NCBI RefSeq assembly: GCF_023806485.1
Contig: NZ_JAMSLR010000009.1
Span: 62,001 to 126,000, forward strand
Direction: 5' to 3'
Source: Thermalbibacter longus
GTDB lineage: Bacteria; Chloroflexota; Chloroflexia; Thermomicrobiales; Thermomicrobiaceae
Length of the DNA stretch: 64,000 nt
The position numbers and the translations under genes are program-made. The stretch's first letter is position 1, and each line of letters starts with the position of its first letter. Shown here in pieces: positions 53,802 to 61,941 of the stretch. A model generated the notes under the pieces. It did not search any database. It worked only from the letters and a program-made list of their open reading frames with translations, and was not told the origin of the DNA.

Positions 53802-54649
53802 GCGCGTCGAGCCATCTTCGCCCATATCTCATCAAACTGGTGCTGGTAGCCGTTCTGGCGATCTTCCTCGCCCAGGCGCTCTTCCCCTTCGCCTGGATGG
53901 CGATCACGGCGTTCAAGCGCGATAGCGACCTGTACAACCCGACCAACAATCCCTTCCTCTTCAACGAGCCACCAACACTGGCCCATTTCCGTCTTCTCTT
54001 CAACGAGACGAAATTCCTGCGATGGGTCGCGAATACCGCCGGAGTCGGCCTCTCGACAGTGTTGATCACCCTCGTACTGGCCGTCCCAGCAGCCTACGCC
54101 CTGTCGCGCCTGCGCGGGCGGCTCGGCCAGCAGCTCGCCGTCGCGATTTTCCTTACCTACCTGGTGCCACCGACGCTGCTCTTCCTGCCGCTCTCCCAGA
54201 TCGTCAGCACGCTCGGGTTCCAGGATAAGCTGTGGGCCTTGGTGATTACCTACCCGAGCCTCAGTACCCCATTCGTCGCCTGGTTGCTCATGGGCTTCTT
54301 CCGCTCGCTACCCCAGGAGCTCGAGGAGGCCGCCCTCGTCGACGGCGCCGATCGGTTCACCGCCTTCCGCCGCATCATGTTGCCGCTCGCGGTTCCTGGG
54401 ATTCTTACCGCTGTGATCTTCACGTTTACCTTGGCAGTGAACGAGTTCATCTACGCGCTCACCTTCGTGTCGATCTCGGACCTCAAGACCGTCAGCGCCG
54501 GCGTGCCGACCGACCTTATCCGCGGTGACGTCTTCTTCTGGGGAGCAATCATGGGATCCGCGCTCGTCGTGAGTCTTCCGGTCGCGCTCCTCTATAACGC
54601 CTTCCTCGACCGCTTCGTGGAGGGGTTGACCGCGGGAGCGCTCCGCTAG
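53798..54649 (+). CDS. Sugar ABC transporter permease, MalG/UgpE type
   Basis: This 283-residue partner permease has six helices and the EAA motif LPQELEEAALVDGADRFTAFRRIMLPLAVPG. GTG 53798 overlaps the TGA of the first permease as GTGA, so the two are translated together. Together with the binding protein downstream it forms a CUT1-type importer. The specific sugar cannot be read from the sequence. Confidence 0.94.
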   Translation: MSASSHLRPYLIKLVLVAVLAIFLAQALFPFAWMAITAFKRDSDLYNPTNNPFLFNEPPTLAHFRLLFNETKFLRWVANTAGVGLSTVLITLVLAVPAAYALSRLRGRLGQQLAVAIFLTYLVPPTLLFLPLSQIVSTLGFQDKLWALVITYPSLSTPFVAWLLMGFFRSLPQELEEAALVDGADRFTAFRRIMLPLAVPGILTAVIFTFTLAVNEFIYALTFVSISDLKTVSAGVPTDLIRGDVFFWGAIMGSALVVSLPVALLYNAFLDRFVEGLTAGALR

Positions 54650-54708
54650 TTCCGGCAGGAGGCGATCAGCGGTTGGTTCCGGTGTATCTCACGTGAGGAG
54701 GTCGAGCG

Positions 54709-56148
54709 ATGCGACGACTCACTCGCCGCCGTCTGCTCCAGTGGATAGCCGTCTCCGCCGCTACGGGCCTGCTCGCTGCCTGCGGTGGCGAAGAGACGAC
54801 GCCGACTCAGCCGAGCGGGGCCGGTGCCCAGGCTACACCGACAACTGCTCCAAGTACACCGACCACCCAAGCAAGTCCCGCCGCGGCAGCGTCGCCCACC
54901 GTCATCGCTTCCCCCACGCCATCCGGGCCGAAGGAACTCAGAATCCTTCAATGGAGCCATTTCGTGCCCGACAGCGATAAGTGGTTCGACGAATTCGCCC
55001 AACGGTGGGGCCAGGAGAATAACGTCACAGTCGTGTCCGACCATATCAACTATGCCGACATCCCGGCGCGGGCTGCCGCTGAGGTTTCGGCGCAGAGCGG
55101 CCACGATCTCTTCGCGTTCGGATTCCCGCCAGCTCAGTACGAGCCAGAGGTCGTCCCGCTCAACGATCTCATCGAGGAGTTCAAGAGGGAGTACGGCGAC
55201 CCGTACCCGATCCTCGAGCGCTCCTGCTATAACCCCAAGACTGATACCTGGTTCGCTTTTATGGACTTTTGGGCTGCCGACCCGGTGAACTACCGCATCG
55301 ACCTGTTCCAGCAGGTCGGCGGGAACCCCGATACCTGGCAGGGGATTCTCGAAGCCGGGCGCCAGCTCAAGCAGATGGGAAACCCGATCGGCATCGGCTT
55401 CTCGCCGGAGATCGATACCGGCATGGCGATGCGCGCTATCATGTGGGGCTTCGGCACCTCGATCCAGGACGAGAACGGGGAGATCGTCATCAACAAGCCG
55501 GAGACCATCGAGGCGCTGAACTACGCTCGCCAGCTCTTCCAGGAGGCTGAGACCGAGGAGGTGCTGGCCTGGGATGCCTCGTCCAACAACCGGTTCCTGG
55601 CCTCCGGGCGCGGTGCGCTGATCCTGAACGCGATCTCCGCCCTCCGGACTATCGAGGGCACCTACCCGGATCTCGCGCCGAACATCGGTCTCGCCAAGGC
55701 GGCCGCCGGCCCGGCCGATCGCCGCGGCTGCGCCCACTGGTACAACTGCTTCGTCATCTGGAAGTTCTCGCCCAACGTCGATCTGGCGAAGCAGTTCCTC
55801 AAGGATCTCGTCGCGAACTATCGCGACAAGTTCCTGGCGAGCAAGTTCTACGACATCCCCTCCTTCCCGAAAGCGGTACCGGACTGGCAGGACCTGGTCC
55901 AGAACGACCCCAACGCCAAGCCCACCGACAAGTACGCCGTGCTGGCCACCGCCCCCGAGTGGACGGTCAACGTCGGCTGGCCGGGCTACATGAACGCCGC
56001 CGAGGCGGAGATCTTCGACCTCTGGATCATTAACGACATGTTCACCAAGGTGGCGACCGGCCAGGCGGAGCCTCAGGCAGCGCTGGACGAGGCCGAGCAG
56101 AAGATCAACGACGTGTTCAAGAAGTGGCGCGACCGCGGCCTGATCTGA
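54709..56148 (+). CDS. Sugar ABC transporter substrate-binding lipoprotein
   Basis: This 479-residue extracellular binding protein begins MRRLTRRRLLQWIAVSAATG with a lipobox LLAAC (Cys near 25), preceded by a Tat-like RR pair, then a Thr/Pro/Ala-rich linker to about residue 70. The mature domain follows the family-1 pattern (LRILQWSHFVPDSDKWFDEF, NDLIEEFKREYGD, YNCFVIWKFSPN). ATG 54709 has GTGAGGAGGTCGAGCG ahead. It is last of the operon, followed by a strong hairpin. Ligand unknown; a sugar or amino sugar is likely. Confidence 0.93.
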   Translation: MRRLTRRRLLQWIAVSAATGLLAACGGEETTPTQPSGAGAQATPTTAPSTPTTQASPAAAASPTVIASPTPSGPKELRILQWSHFVPDSDKWFDEFAQRWGQENNVTVVSDHINYADIPARAAAEVSAQSGHDLFAFGFPPAQYEPEVVPLNDLIEEFKREYGDPYPILERSCYNPKTDTWFAFMDFWAADPVNYRIDLFQQVGGNPDTWQGILEAGRQLKQMGNPIGIGFSPEIDTGMAMRAIMWGFGTSIQDENGEIVINKPETIEALNYARQLFQEAETEEVLAWDASSNNRFLASGRGALILNAISALRTIEGTYPDLAPNIGLAKAAAGPADRRGCAHWYNCFVIWKFSPNVDLAKQFLKDLVANYRDKFLASKFYDIPSFPKAVPDWQDLVQNDPNAKPTDKYAVLATAPEWTVNVGWPGYMNAAEAEIFDLWIINDMFTKVATGQAEPQAALDEAEQKINDVFKKWRDRGLI

Positions 56149-56177
56149 GCCCGACGAGGATCAACGTTCCAATAACG

Positions 56178-56208
56178 GGCGGCTCCCCCAAGGCTAGGGG
56201 GAGCCGCC
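56178..56208 (+). terminator. Terminator-like hairpin after the ABC importer operon
   Basis: GGCGGCTCCCCC (56178-56189), loop AAGGCTA, GGGGGAGCCGCC (56197-56208), a perfect 12-bp stem 29 bases after the binding-protein stop, followed by TTGCCG. It lies between convergent genes and could serve both. Confidence 0.75.
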
Positions 56209-56277
56209 TTGCCGTGTGCCGTGTCCTTCGTCCCGCCTTCGAACGGCTACCGGCGGGACGATACCGCGCCAATGGCC

Positions 56278-57063
56278 TTACCGGCCCTTCCACTGGGGCT
56301 TGCGCTTCTCGAGGAAGGCGTTGACCCCTTCGCGGAAGTCCTCGCTCATGTAGCAGGTTAGGATCAGGTCCTCGGCGCGCGGCGGCCGCCGGTGATCCAG
56401 CACGCGCCGCACAGCCTCCTTCGTTGCCTGGATCGTCAGCGGCGCGTTGGCAGCGATCTGTTCCGCCAGCTCCTGGGCCCGGTCGAACAGCGCCTCCGGC
56501 TCGACGATCTCGTTGACTAGTCCGATCGCCCTGGCTTCCTCGGCCTCGATCATCCGCGCCGTGAACAGCAGCTCCTTGGTGCGCGCCGGCCCGATCAGGT
56601 CGACCAGCCGGGCGTAGTTGCTCATCGAGAGGCAGTTGCCGAGCGTGCGGGCGATCGGAATGCCGAAGCGGGCGTCGGGCGTGCAGATCCGTAGATCGCA
56701 GGCGAGCGCGATGCTGGCTCCTCCACCCACCGCATACCCGCGGATGGCGGCGATGGTCGGGCGAGCGAGCGTCTCCAGCCGGCCGATCACCTGATCGATC
56801 CTCGCCTCGTAGTCGAGCGCATGCTGCGGATCGGTGAAGGTCCGGAATTGGCTGATATCGGTGCCGGCCACGAACGCCCTGTCCCCGGCCCCGGTCAGCA
56901 CCATGACCCGGATCTCCGGGTCCTGCTCCACCAGCTCGCAGGCGCGCGCCAGGCCGTCGTACATGGCGAACGTCATCGCGTTGCGCGTCTCCGGCCGGTT
57001 GAATGTCAGCCAGGCCACCCGCCCACGACGCTCGAACACCAGGTCAGGGGTACCGATCTCCAT
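56278..57063 (-). CDS. Enoyl-CoA hydratase/isomerase family protein
   Basis: The 261-residue crotonase-fold protein starts at ATG 57063 (MEIGTPDLVFERRGRVAWLT) with GGAGGAGCG ahead. Oxyanion-hole segments are FVAGTDISQF and YAVGGGASIALACDLRI. Position and residues around TPDARFGIPIARTLGNC give no clear pair of catalytic Glu (one is replaced), so isomerase, decarboxylase or hydratase activity cannot be chosen. It follows the CoA-transferase gene by 47 bases, so both likely act on the same acyl-CoA. Confidence 0.87.
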   Translation of the reverse strand: MEIGTPDLVFERRGRVAWLTFNRPETRNAMTFAMYDGLARACELVEQDPEIRVMVLTGAGDRAFVAGTDISQFRTFTDPQHALDYEARIDQVIGRLETLARPTIAAIRGYAVGGGASIALACDLRICTPDARFGIPIARTLGNCLSMSNYARLVDLIGPARTKELLFTARMIEAEEARAIGLVNEIVEPEALFDRAQELAEQIAANAPLTIQATKEAVRRVLDHRRPPRAEDLILTCYMSEDFREGVNAFLEKRKPQWKGR

Positions 57064-57110
57064 CGCTCCTCCGTCTCGCTGCATCTACGCCTCTGCCCAC
57101 TCTCGAACGC

Positions 57111-58355
57111 TCAGCCTGCCGCCTCTGCCTGGCCAGCAGGGCCACAGCCGATCACGCCGCGCTCGCGCAAGCGGCGCATCTCGTCGCCGGTAACGCCGAT
57201 CTCCCTCAGCACCTCATCAGTATGCTGGCCGAGCAGCGGCGGGGCGAGCCGGATCGCGCCCGGCGTCTCGCTCAGCTTGACCGGCAAGCCCAGCAAGCGG
57301 ACGGTTCCCATCGCCGGGTGGGGAAGCTCGACCACCATCTGCCGGTGCCGCACCTGCGGGTGCTCCATGGCCTGATCGATACCATAGATCGGGCCGCAGG
57401 GGATCCCGGCCTCGTTCAGGATGCTCTCCCATTCGTCGATGGTATGCGCCTGGAGACGCTCGCTGATGAGCTCGGCCAGCAGCTCGCGGTTGCGGTGCCG
57501 GTCACCGTTGGTCTTGAAGCGCGGGTCATCTAGCCACTCTTCCGCCCCGAGCACCTCGCACAGCTTGCGCCAGCGCTTCTCGCCAGTCGCGCCGATCGTG
57601 AGGTACCCGTCGCGGGCACGGAAGACACCATAGGGCGCGTTGAGCGGGTGGTGATTACCGGCCGGCGGCGGTGCCCCAGCACCGTTCAGGTAGCGCACTG
57701 CCTGGAAGCTCAACATCCCGACCATGCCTTCCAGCAGCGAGGTTTGGACGTGCTGGCCACGCCCGGTGCGCTCCCGCGCCTGCAAGGCCGCCAGTACGCC
57801 GTAGGCCGCAAGCAGTCCGGTGAGCAGGTCGGCAATCGGGATGCCGACGCGCACTGGCTCGCCACCCTCGAAGCCGGTGACGCTCATCAACCCCGAGACT
57901 CCCTGGATGATCTGGTCCAGCCCAGGACGGTCAGCGTAGGGCCCGTCGGCGCCGAAGCCGGAGATGGAGCAGTAAATGATGCGCGGGTTGCGCTCGGCCA
58001 TCGCACGGTAGCCGATCCCCAGCGCGTCCATTACGCCAGGGCGGAAGTTCTCGACAACCACGTCGGCGGTCTCGGCGAGCCGGCGAAAGATCTCCTGGCC
58101 CTCCGGCTGCTTGATATCGAGCTCTATGGAGCGCTTGTTGCGGTTCGCCGCCAGGAAGAAGGCGCTCTGACCATCGAAGAACGGTGGGCCAGACGCTCGC
58201 CCGTCGTCGCCCTCGCCCGGCTTCTCGATCTTGATGACGTCAGCGCCGAGGTCACCGAGCCACATGGCGCAGGTCGGCCCGGCGAGGTGCCGTCCCAGGT
58301 CGAGGACCCGAATCCCTGCCAGCGGCATATGCTCTGCCTGCAAACCTTCTCCCAC
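57111..58355 (-). CDS. CaiB/BaiF-type (family III) CoA-transferase
   Basis: This 414-residue protein has the family start GIRVLDLGRHLAGPTCAMWLGDLGADVIKIEKPG with the catalytic Asp expected in the later segment around GFGADGPYADRPGLDQIIQG. The C-terminal part contains LGAEEWLDDPRFKTNGDRHRNR and GIPCGPIYGIDQAMEHPQV. It moves CoA between carboxylic acids, and with the adjacent enoyl-CoA hydratase-like protein it suggests carnitine-like or branched/aromatic acid catabolism. GTG 58355 with GGGAGG is preferred to ATG 58328. Confidence 0.9.
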   Translation of the reverse strand: MGEGLQAEHMPLAGIRVLDLGRHLAGPTCAMWLGDLGADVIKIEKPGEGDDGRASGPPFFDGQSAFFLAANRNKRSIELDIKQPEGQEIFRRLAETADVVVENFRPGVMDALGIGYRAMAERNPRIIYCSISGFGADGPYADRPGLDQIIQGVSGLMSVTGFEGGEPVRVGIPIADLLTGLLAAYGVLAALQARERTGRGQHVQTSLLEGMVGMLSFQAVRYLNGAGAPPPAGNHHPLNAPYGVFRARDGYLTIGATGEKRWRKLCEVLGAEEWLDDPRFKTNGDRHRNRELLAELISERLQAHTIDEWESILNEAGIPCGPIYGIDQAMEHPQVRHRQMVVELPHPAMGTVRLLGLPVKLSETPGAIRLAPPLLGQHTDEVLREIGVTGDEMRRLRERGVIGCGPAGQAEAAG

Positions 58356-58537
58356 CGTGCTGCCCTCCCGCTCGGCCTGCTCCAGTCGCGCCCAGTGTAA
58401 CAGAAGCGCCGCTCCTCACCCTCGCTGGAGCCATCTCACCCAGCCAGCTATCATGCCGCGCAGGCTGACGATGCCGGCTGCTGGAACGGTTCAAGCCGGG
58501 AAGGGCACGCGCGCAAGCGGAGAGAGGAGGCAGCAGG

Positions 58538-59059
58538 GTGACTGTGTACGCGCTCGGAGAGCGCCGACCTCAGATCGATCCCAGCGTCTACATCGCGGAG
58601 GGCGCCCGGGTCATCGGCGATGTCGTACTCGGCCCCGGTGCCAGCGTCTGGTTCAATGCGGTGCTGCGCGGCGATACCGAGCAGATCCTGATCGGCGAGG
58701 GCACGAACATCCAGGACGGCGCCGTCGTGCACGCCGACCCGGGCTACCCGTGCGTCGTCGGTGCCCGCGTGATTGCCGGCCACGGGGCGATCCTCCACGG
58801 CTGCCAGATCGGTGACGACTGCCTGATCGGGATGGGAGCGATCGTGCTCAATGGGGCCCGGCTCGGCCCCGGCTGTATCGTCGCCGCCGGGGCGTTGATC
58901 CCCGAGAGGCGGGAGATCCCCGAGCGCTCGCTCGTCATGGGGGTGCCGGCCCGGGTGGTTCGCGCGGTGACCGATGCGGAGGTGGAGGAGATACGCGCCG
59001 CGGCGGAGCGGTACCGCCAGCGGGCCGCGATATACCGCTCGACGCTCCGCCAGGTCTGA
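58538..59059 (+). CDS. Gamma-class carbonic anhydrase-like hexapeptide-repeat protein
   Basis: This 173-residue left-handed beta-helix protein has repeated hexapeptides (YIAEGARVIGDVVLGPGASVW, IGEGTNIQDGAVV, IGDDCLIGMGAIV) and a C-terminal helix (DAEVEEIRAAAERYRQR). The metal His ligands are seen in AVVHADP and GHGAILHGC. It belongs to the YrdA/PaaY/CamH group; members show weak carbonic anhydrase or thioesterase-related roles. GTG 58538 follows GAGGAGGCAGCAGG. It is divergent from the CoA-transferase operon. Confidence 0.9.
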   Translation: MTVYALGERRPQIDPSVYIAEGARVIGDVVLGPGASVWFNAVLRGDTEQILIGEGTNIQDGAVVHADPGYPCVVGARVIAGHGAILHGCQIGDDCLIGMGAIVLNGARLGPGCIVAAGALIPERREIPERSLVMGVPARVVRAVTDAEVEEIRAAAERYRQRAAIYRSTLRQV

Positions 59060-59237
59060 GCGACCCAAGGGCTGCTGCCAAACCGTGGTACGGCGGCCGG
59101 TAGCCTGCGGCCCTCCTCTGGCCCGAGCCCAGCCGGTCCACCCACCTGTTCCGCCTAGACTCGCGCGAGGTGGTGTGGGGCCAGCCACCGGAGCATTGGC
59201 GGCGCCTGATATCCGGGAAGAGAGCGGCGAAGAACCG

Positions 59238-59265
59238 GTAGGGGCGAATGATGATCCGCCCCTAC
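59238..59265. repeat. REP-like palindromic element
   Basis: GTAGGGGCG (59238-59246) and CGCCCCTAC (59257-59265) pair perfectly around AATGATGATC, whose ends can pair further. Compact GTAGGGGCG...CGCCCCTAC hairpins are common dispersed elements in Chloroflexota and cyanobacteria; this is the only copy seen in the window. Confidence 0.55.
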
Positions 59266-59492
59266 ATTTGGGGAGGGGATACCTGGCGACGACCGGGGAT
59301 CTCGAGACGGCGCACCAGGGCGCGGCGTTCCGATCGGACCGGCAGCCGGGTCTCACTTCCGCGCGGGTGTCGCATGCCTCTCAATCTAGCCGACCTGCCC
59401 CTGGCTTCCACGTGATCGTCGAGCGAGCCGCTGTCCGGGCGTCTTCCTCCAGAACATCGACGCGCTCGCACGCGATCATGAAGGAAGCGCAA

Positions 59493-59536
59493 TGGTCTTG
59501 ACATGAGAGCCAATTGGTCCTAACATCATAACCAAT
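59493..59536 (+). promoter_or_regulatory. Promoter and DasR/NagR-like operators of the amino-sugar operon
   Basis: TTGACA (59498-59503), 17 bases, TAACAT (59521-59526) form a good promoter 48 bases ahead of the GTG. TGGTCTTGACAT (59493-59504) matches the known DasR/NagR core TGGTCTAGACCA at 9 of 12 positions and overlaps the -35. A second repeat, ATTGGT (59513-59518) with ACCAAT (59531-59536), brackets the -10 box. Both suit autoregulation by the GntR/UTRA protein encoded downstream. Confidence 0.65.
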
Positions 59537-59573
59537 AGCCGAGTGCAGCCCTATCCAACTGCGTGGAGGCATT

Positions 59574-60371
59574 GTGGCGGCCACCCGGTCCTGGTTTGAT
59601 CCTGGGAACGGTGTCCCCAAGTACCGGCAGCTCCAGCAGGTCCTCGAAGAGCTGATCGACCGGCTCCAGCCGGGCGACCCGCTCCCGCCCGAGCGCCAGC
59701 TCGAGCTCGAGTACGGGGTCAGCCGGGTCACCGTGCGCCAGGCGCTCCAGCAGCTCGTCCTCGCCGGCCGGCTCGAACGCATCCAGGGCCGCGGCACGTT
59801 CGTCGCCCGGCCGAAGCTCGAGCAGGTCCTGGCACTCACCTCGTTCACCGAAGACATGATCCGGCGCGGGCTGCGCCCCGGCAGCCGGACACTCGGCGTC
59901 GAGCAGGTCCCGGCGAGCGGATCGATCGCTCAGCACCTCCGGCTCCCGGAGGGCGCGCCGGTCCTGATGCTCCAGCGACTGCGCCTGGCCGATGATGAGC
60001 CGATGGCGCTCGAGACGGTCTTTCTCCCGGCCAGCCGCTTCCCCGACCTGACAGAGACCGACCTGACCAACCGCTCGCTCTACGCCTGGCTCGCCGAGCG
60101 ACACGGGATCGAGCTCGGCCACGGGACGCAGACGATCGAGGCGACCGTACTAGGAGCCGAGGAGGCACGGTTACTGGAGGTGGCACCGGGGATGCCAGCG
60201 TTCCGGCTGGAGCGCTTGAGTTACGACCAGTTCGGCCGGCCAGTAGAGCTGGTACGCAGCCTGTACCGCGGCGACCGGTACAAGCTCCACGCCCGGCTCG
60301 AGCGGCCGCGGGGAGCAGCCCCGAGCAGCGCGTCGCTGCGGCGGCGCGAGGCGGGAGGGGACGACCGGTGA
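59574..60371 (+). CDS. GntR-family regulator with UTRA domain, NagR/DasR-like
   Basis: This 265-residue protein is read from GTG 59574 (GGAGG four bases ahead). The winged helix spans about 12-78 (PKYRQLQQVLEELID, PPERQLELEYGVSRVTVRQALQQLV, GRGTFVARP) and the UTRA ligand domain about 90-245 (LTSFTEDMIRRGLRPGSRTL ... PVELVRSLYRGDRYKLHARL). UTRA regulators of this subgroup bind phosphorylated sugars such as GlcN-6-P. With NagA and a SIS deaminase downstream, an amino-sugar regulon is the natural reading. Its stop overlaps the next gene by GTGA. The C-terminal tail is Arg-rich. Confidence 0.9.
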   Translation: MAATRSWFDPGNGVPKYRQLQQVLEELIDRLQPGDPLPPERQLELEYGVSRVTVRQALQQLVLAGRLERIQGRGTFVARPKLEQVLALTSFTEDMIRRGLRPGSRTLGVEQVPASGSIAQHLRLPEGAPVLMLQRLRLADDEPMALETVFLPASRFPDLTETDLTNRSLYAWLAERHGIELGHGTQTIEATVLGAEEARLLEVAPGMPAFRLERLSYDQFGRPVELVRSLYRGDRYKLHARLERPRGAAPSSASLRRREAGGDDR

Positions 60372-60868
60372 GCCAGAGCCGGCGCCCGGCAGCGCGCCAC
60401 GCAGTCTTACCCGATCACAGCCCGGAGGCCATCCTCAACGCCCTGCGCACCGGTCCCTATGGCCACTGCGTGTATCGTTGCGACAACAACGCAGTCGACC
60501 ACCAGGTGGTCTTGCTCGAGTTCGAGGGCAAGCTGGCGGTGAGCCTCACCATGCAGGGATGCTCGCACGTGGAGGGGCGCACCCTGCGCTTCGACGGCAC
60601 GCGGGCAACGCTGCTGGCTAACGAGTCGCGCCGCGAGCTGCTCGTCGCCGACCATCTCACCGGTGAGACCGACCTGATCAGGCTCCCCGAACCGGTGGGC
60701 GGGCACGGCGGCGGCGACGTCGGACTGATGCGCACCTTCGTCCGAGCCGTCCGCGGCGAGGTAGCTTCGGTGCTGACGACGGCGCGGCAGTCGGTCGAGA
60801 GCCATCTCATCGCCTTCGCCGCCGAGGAGGCGCGCCTGAGCGGCAAAGTTATCGAGATGGACCTGTAG
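60368..60868 (+). CDS. Free-standing C-terminal domain of a Gfo/Idh/MocA-family oxidoreductase
   Basis: This 166-residue protein corresponds only to the C-terminal substrate/oligomerisation half of Gfo/Idh/MocA dehydrogenases: [41 protein letters not shown], then [18 protein letters not shown] and [16 protein letters not shown]. The N-terminal NAD-binding Rossmann domain with GxGxxG is absent, and there is no room for it because GTG 60368 overlaps the regulator's stop. The coding sequence is otherwise well kept. It may be a remnant, or a domain working with another chain. The recognition is from pattern memory; a profile search would settle it. Confidence 0.75.
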   Translation: MSQSRRPAARHAVLPDHSPEAILNALRTGPYGHCVYRCDNNAVDHQVVLLEFEGKLAVSLTMQGCSHVEGRTLRFDGTRATLLANESRRELLVADHLTGETDLIRLPEPVGGHGGGDVGLMRTFVRAVRGEVASVLTTARQSVESHLIAFAAEEARLSGKVIEMDL

Positions 60869-60894
60869 GGGCAGCTCGTCGGCAGGAGCCAGGC

Positions 60895-61932
60895 ATGACC
60901 GTCCTCGAGCGCGAGATCCACGAGCAGCCAGAGGCGCTGGCCCGCCTGATCCAACACGGCCGCTCGCTCGCCGAGGATCTGGCTGCCCGGATCGCGAGCT
61001 TCGCACCCAGCGGCGTCGTGATCGCCGCGCGGGGCAGCTCGGACAACGCCGCGCGCTACGCGCAGTACTTGTTCGGAGCGCACAACCGGCTGGTCGTCGC
61101 GCTGGCCACTCCGTCGCTCTTCACGCTGTACCAAAGCCCGCCGTCGCTCGCCGGCAAGCTTGTCATCGGCATCAGCCAGTCAGGCCGCTCGCCGGACATC
61201 GTCGCGGTGATCGCCGAAGCCCGGCGCCAGGGCGCGCTGACGGTCGCGCTCACGAACGCGATAGAATCGCCCCTGGCCCAGGCGGCCGAACACGTCTTCC
61301 CGCTCCACGCCGGGGAGGAGCGCGCCATAGCGGCGACCAAGACCTACACCGCCGAACTGGTGGCGCTCGCAATGCTCAGCGCCGCGCTCGAGGGCGAGCC
61401 GGCACGCTGGGATGCACTCGCGGCCGTGCCCGGGGCAGTACAGCGCGCAATCGAGCTCAACCTGCCGGTGCGCGAGTTAGTCAACCGGTTCCGCTATGCC
61501 AGGCACTTCGCGGTCATCGGTCGCGGGTTCAACTACGCGACCGCCTTCGAGATCGCGCTCAAGATGAAGGAGACGAGCTACGTCATCGCCGAGCCCTACT
61601 CGTCGGCCGATTTCCTCCATGGACCGATCGCGGTGATCGACGAGGGCTTCCCGGTCGTCGCGATCGCCCCCTCGGGCAAGGTGCTGGCCGATATGACCTC
61701 GTTGATCGATGTGCTCGACCAGCGGCGGGCCGAGCTGATCGTCATCTCGGATCGACAGGATCTGCTCGGCCGTGCCCGGGCTCCCTTGCCGCTGCCCGCC
61801 AGCGTGCCGGAGTGGCTCTCTCCCGTCACCGCGGCGGTTCCGGGCCAGCTTTGGGCACACGCGCTAGCGGTTACCCGCGGGCTCGACCCCGACCGCCCCC
61901 GCGGCCTGCGCAAAGTCACCGAGACGCTCTGA
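60895..61932 (+). CDS. Double SIS-domain aminosugar-phosphate isomerase/deaminase (GlmS C-terminal/NagB-II-like)
   Basis: This 345-residue protein has two SIS domains. The first holds [21 protein letters not shown] and [17 protein letters not shown] (Ser-rich phosphosugar loop), the second [22 protein letters not shown] and the GlmS-like [13 protein letters not shown]. It lacks the glutaminase domain of GlmS, which indicates deamination or isomerisation of GlcN-6-P or a related aminosugar phosphate rather than synthesis. ATG 60895 follows GGAGCCAGGC, 26 bases after the preceding gene; nagA follows 9 bases later. Confidence 0.9.
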   Translation: MTVLEREIHEQPEALARLIQHGRSLAEDLAARIASFAPSGVVIAARGSSDNAARYAQYLFGAHNRLVVALATPSLFTLYQSPPSLAGKLVIGISQSGRSPDIVAVIAEARRQGALTVALTNAIESPLAQAAEHVFPLHAGEERAIAATKTYTAELVALAMLSAALEGEPARWDALAAVPGAVQRAIELNLPVRELVNRFRYARHFAVIGRGFNYATAFEIALKMKETSYVIAEPYSSADFLHGPIAVIDEGFPVVAIAPSGKVLADMTSLIDVLDQRRAELIVISDRQDLLGRARAPLPLPASVPEWLSPVTAAVPGQLWAHALAVTRGLDPDRPRGLRKVTETL

Positions 61933-61941
61933 GGGGGGCAC

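Larger units (their letters stand above)
59060..59573. other. Intergenic region upstream of the amino-sugar operon
   Basis: No gene is supported. It contains a REP-like hairpin (59238-59265) and the promoter/operator region of the GntR/UTRA gene (59493-59536). The rest shows only GC-rich sequence. Confidence 0.5.
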
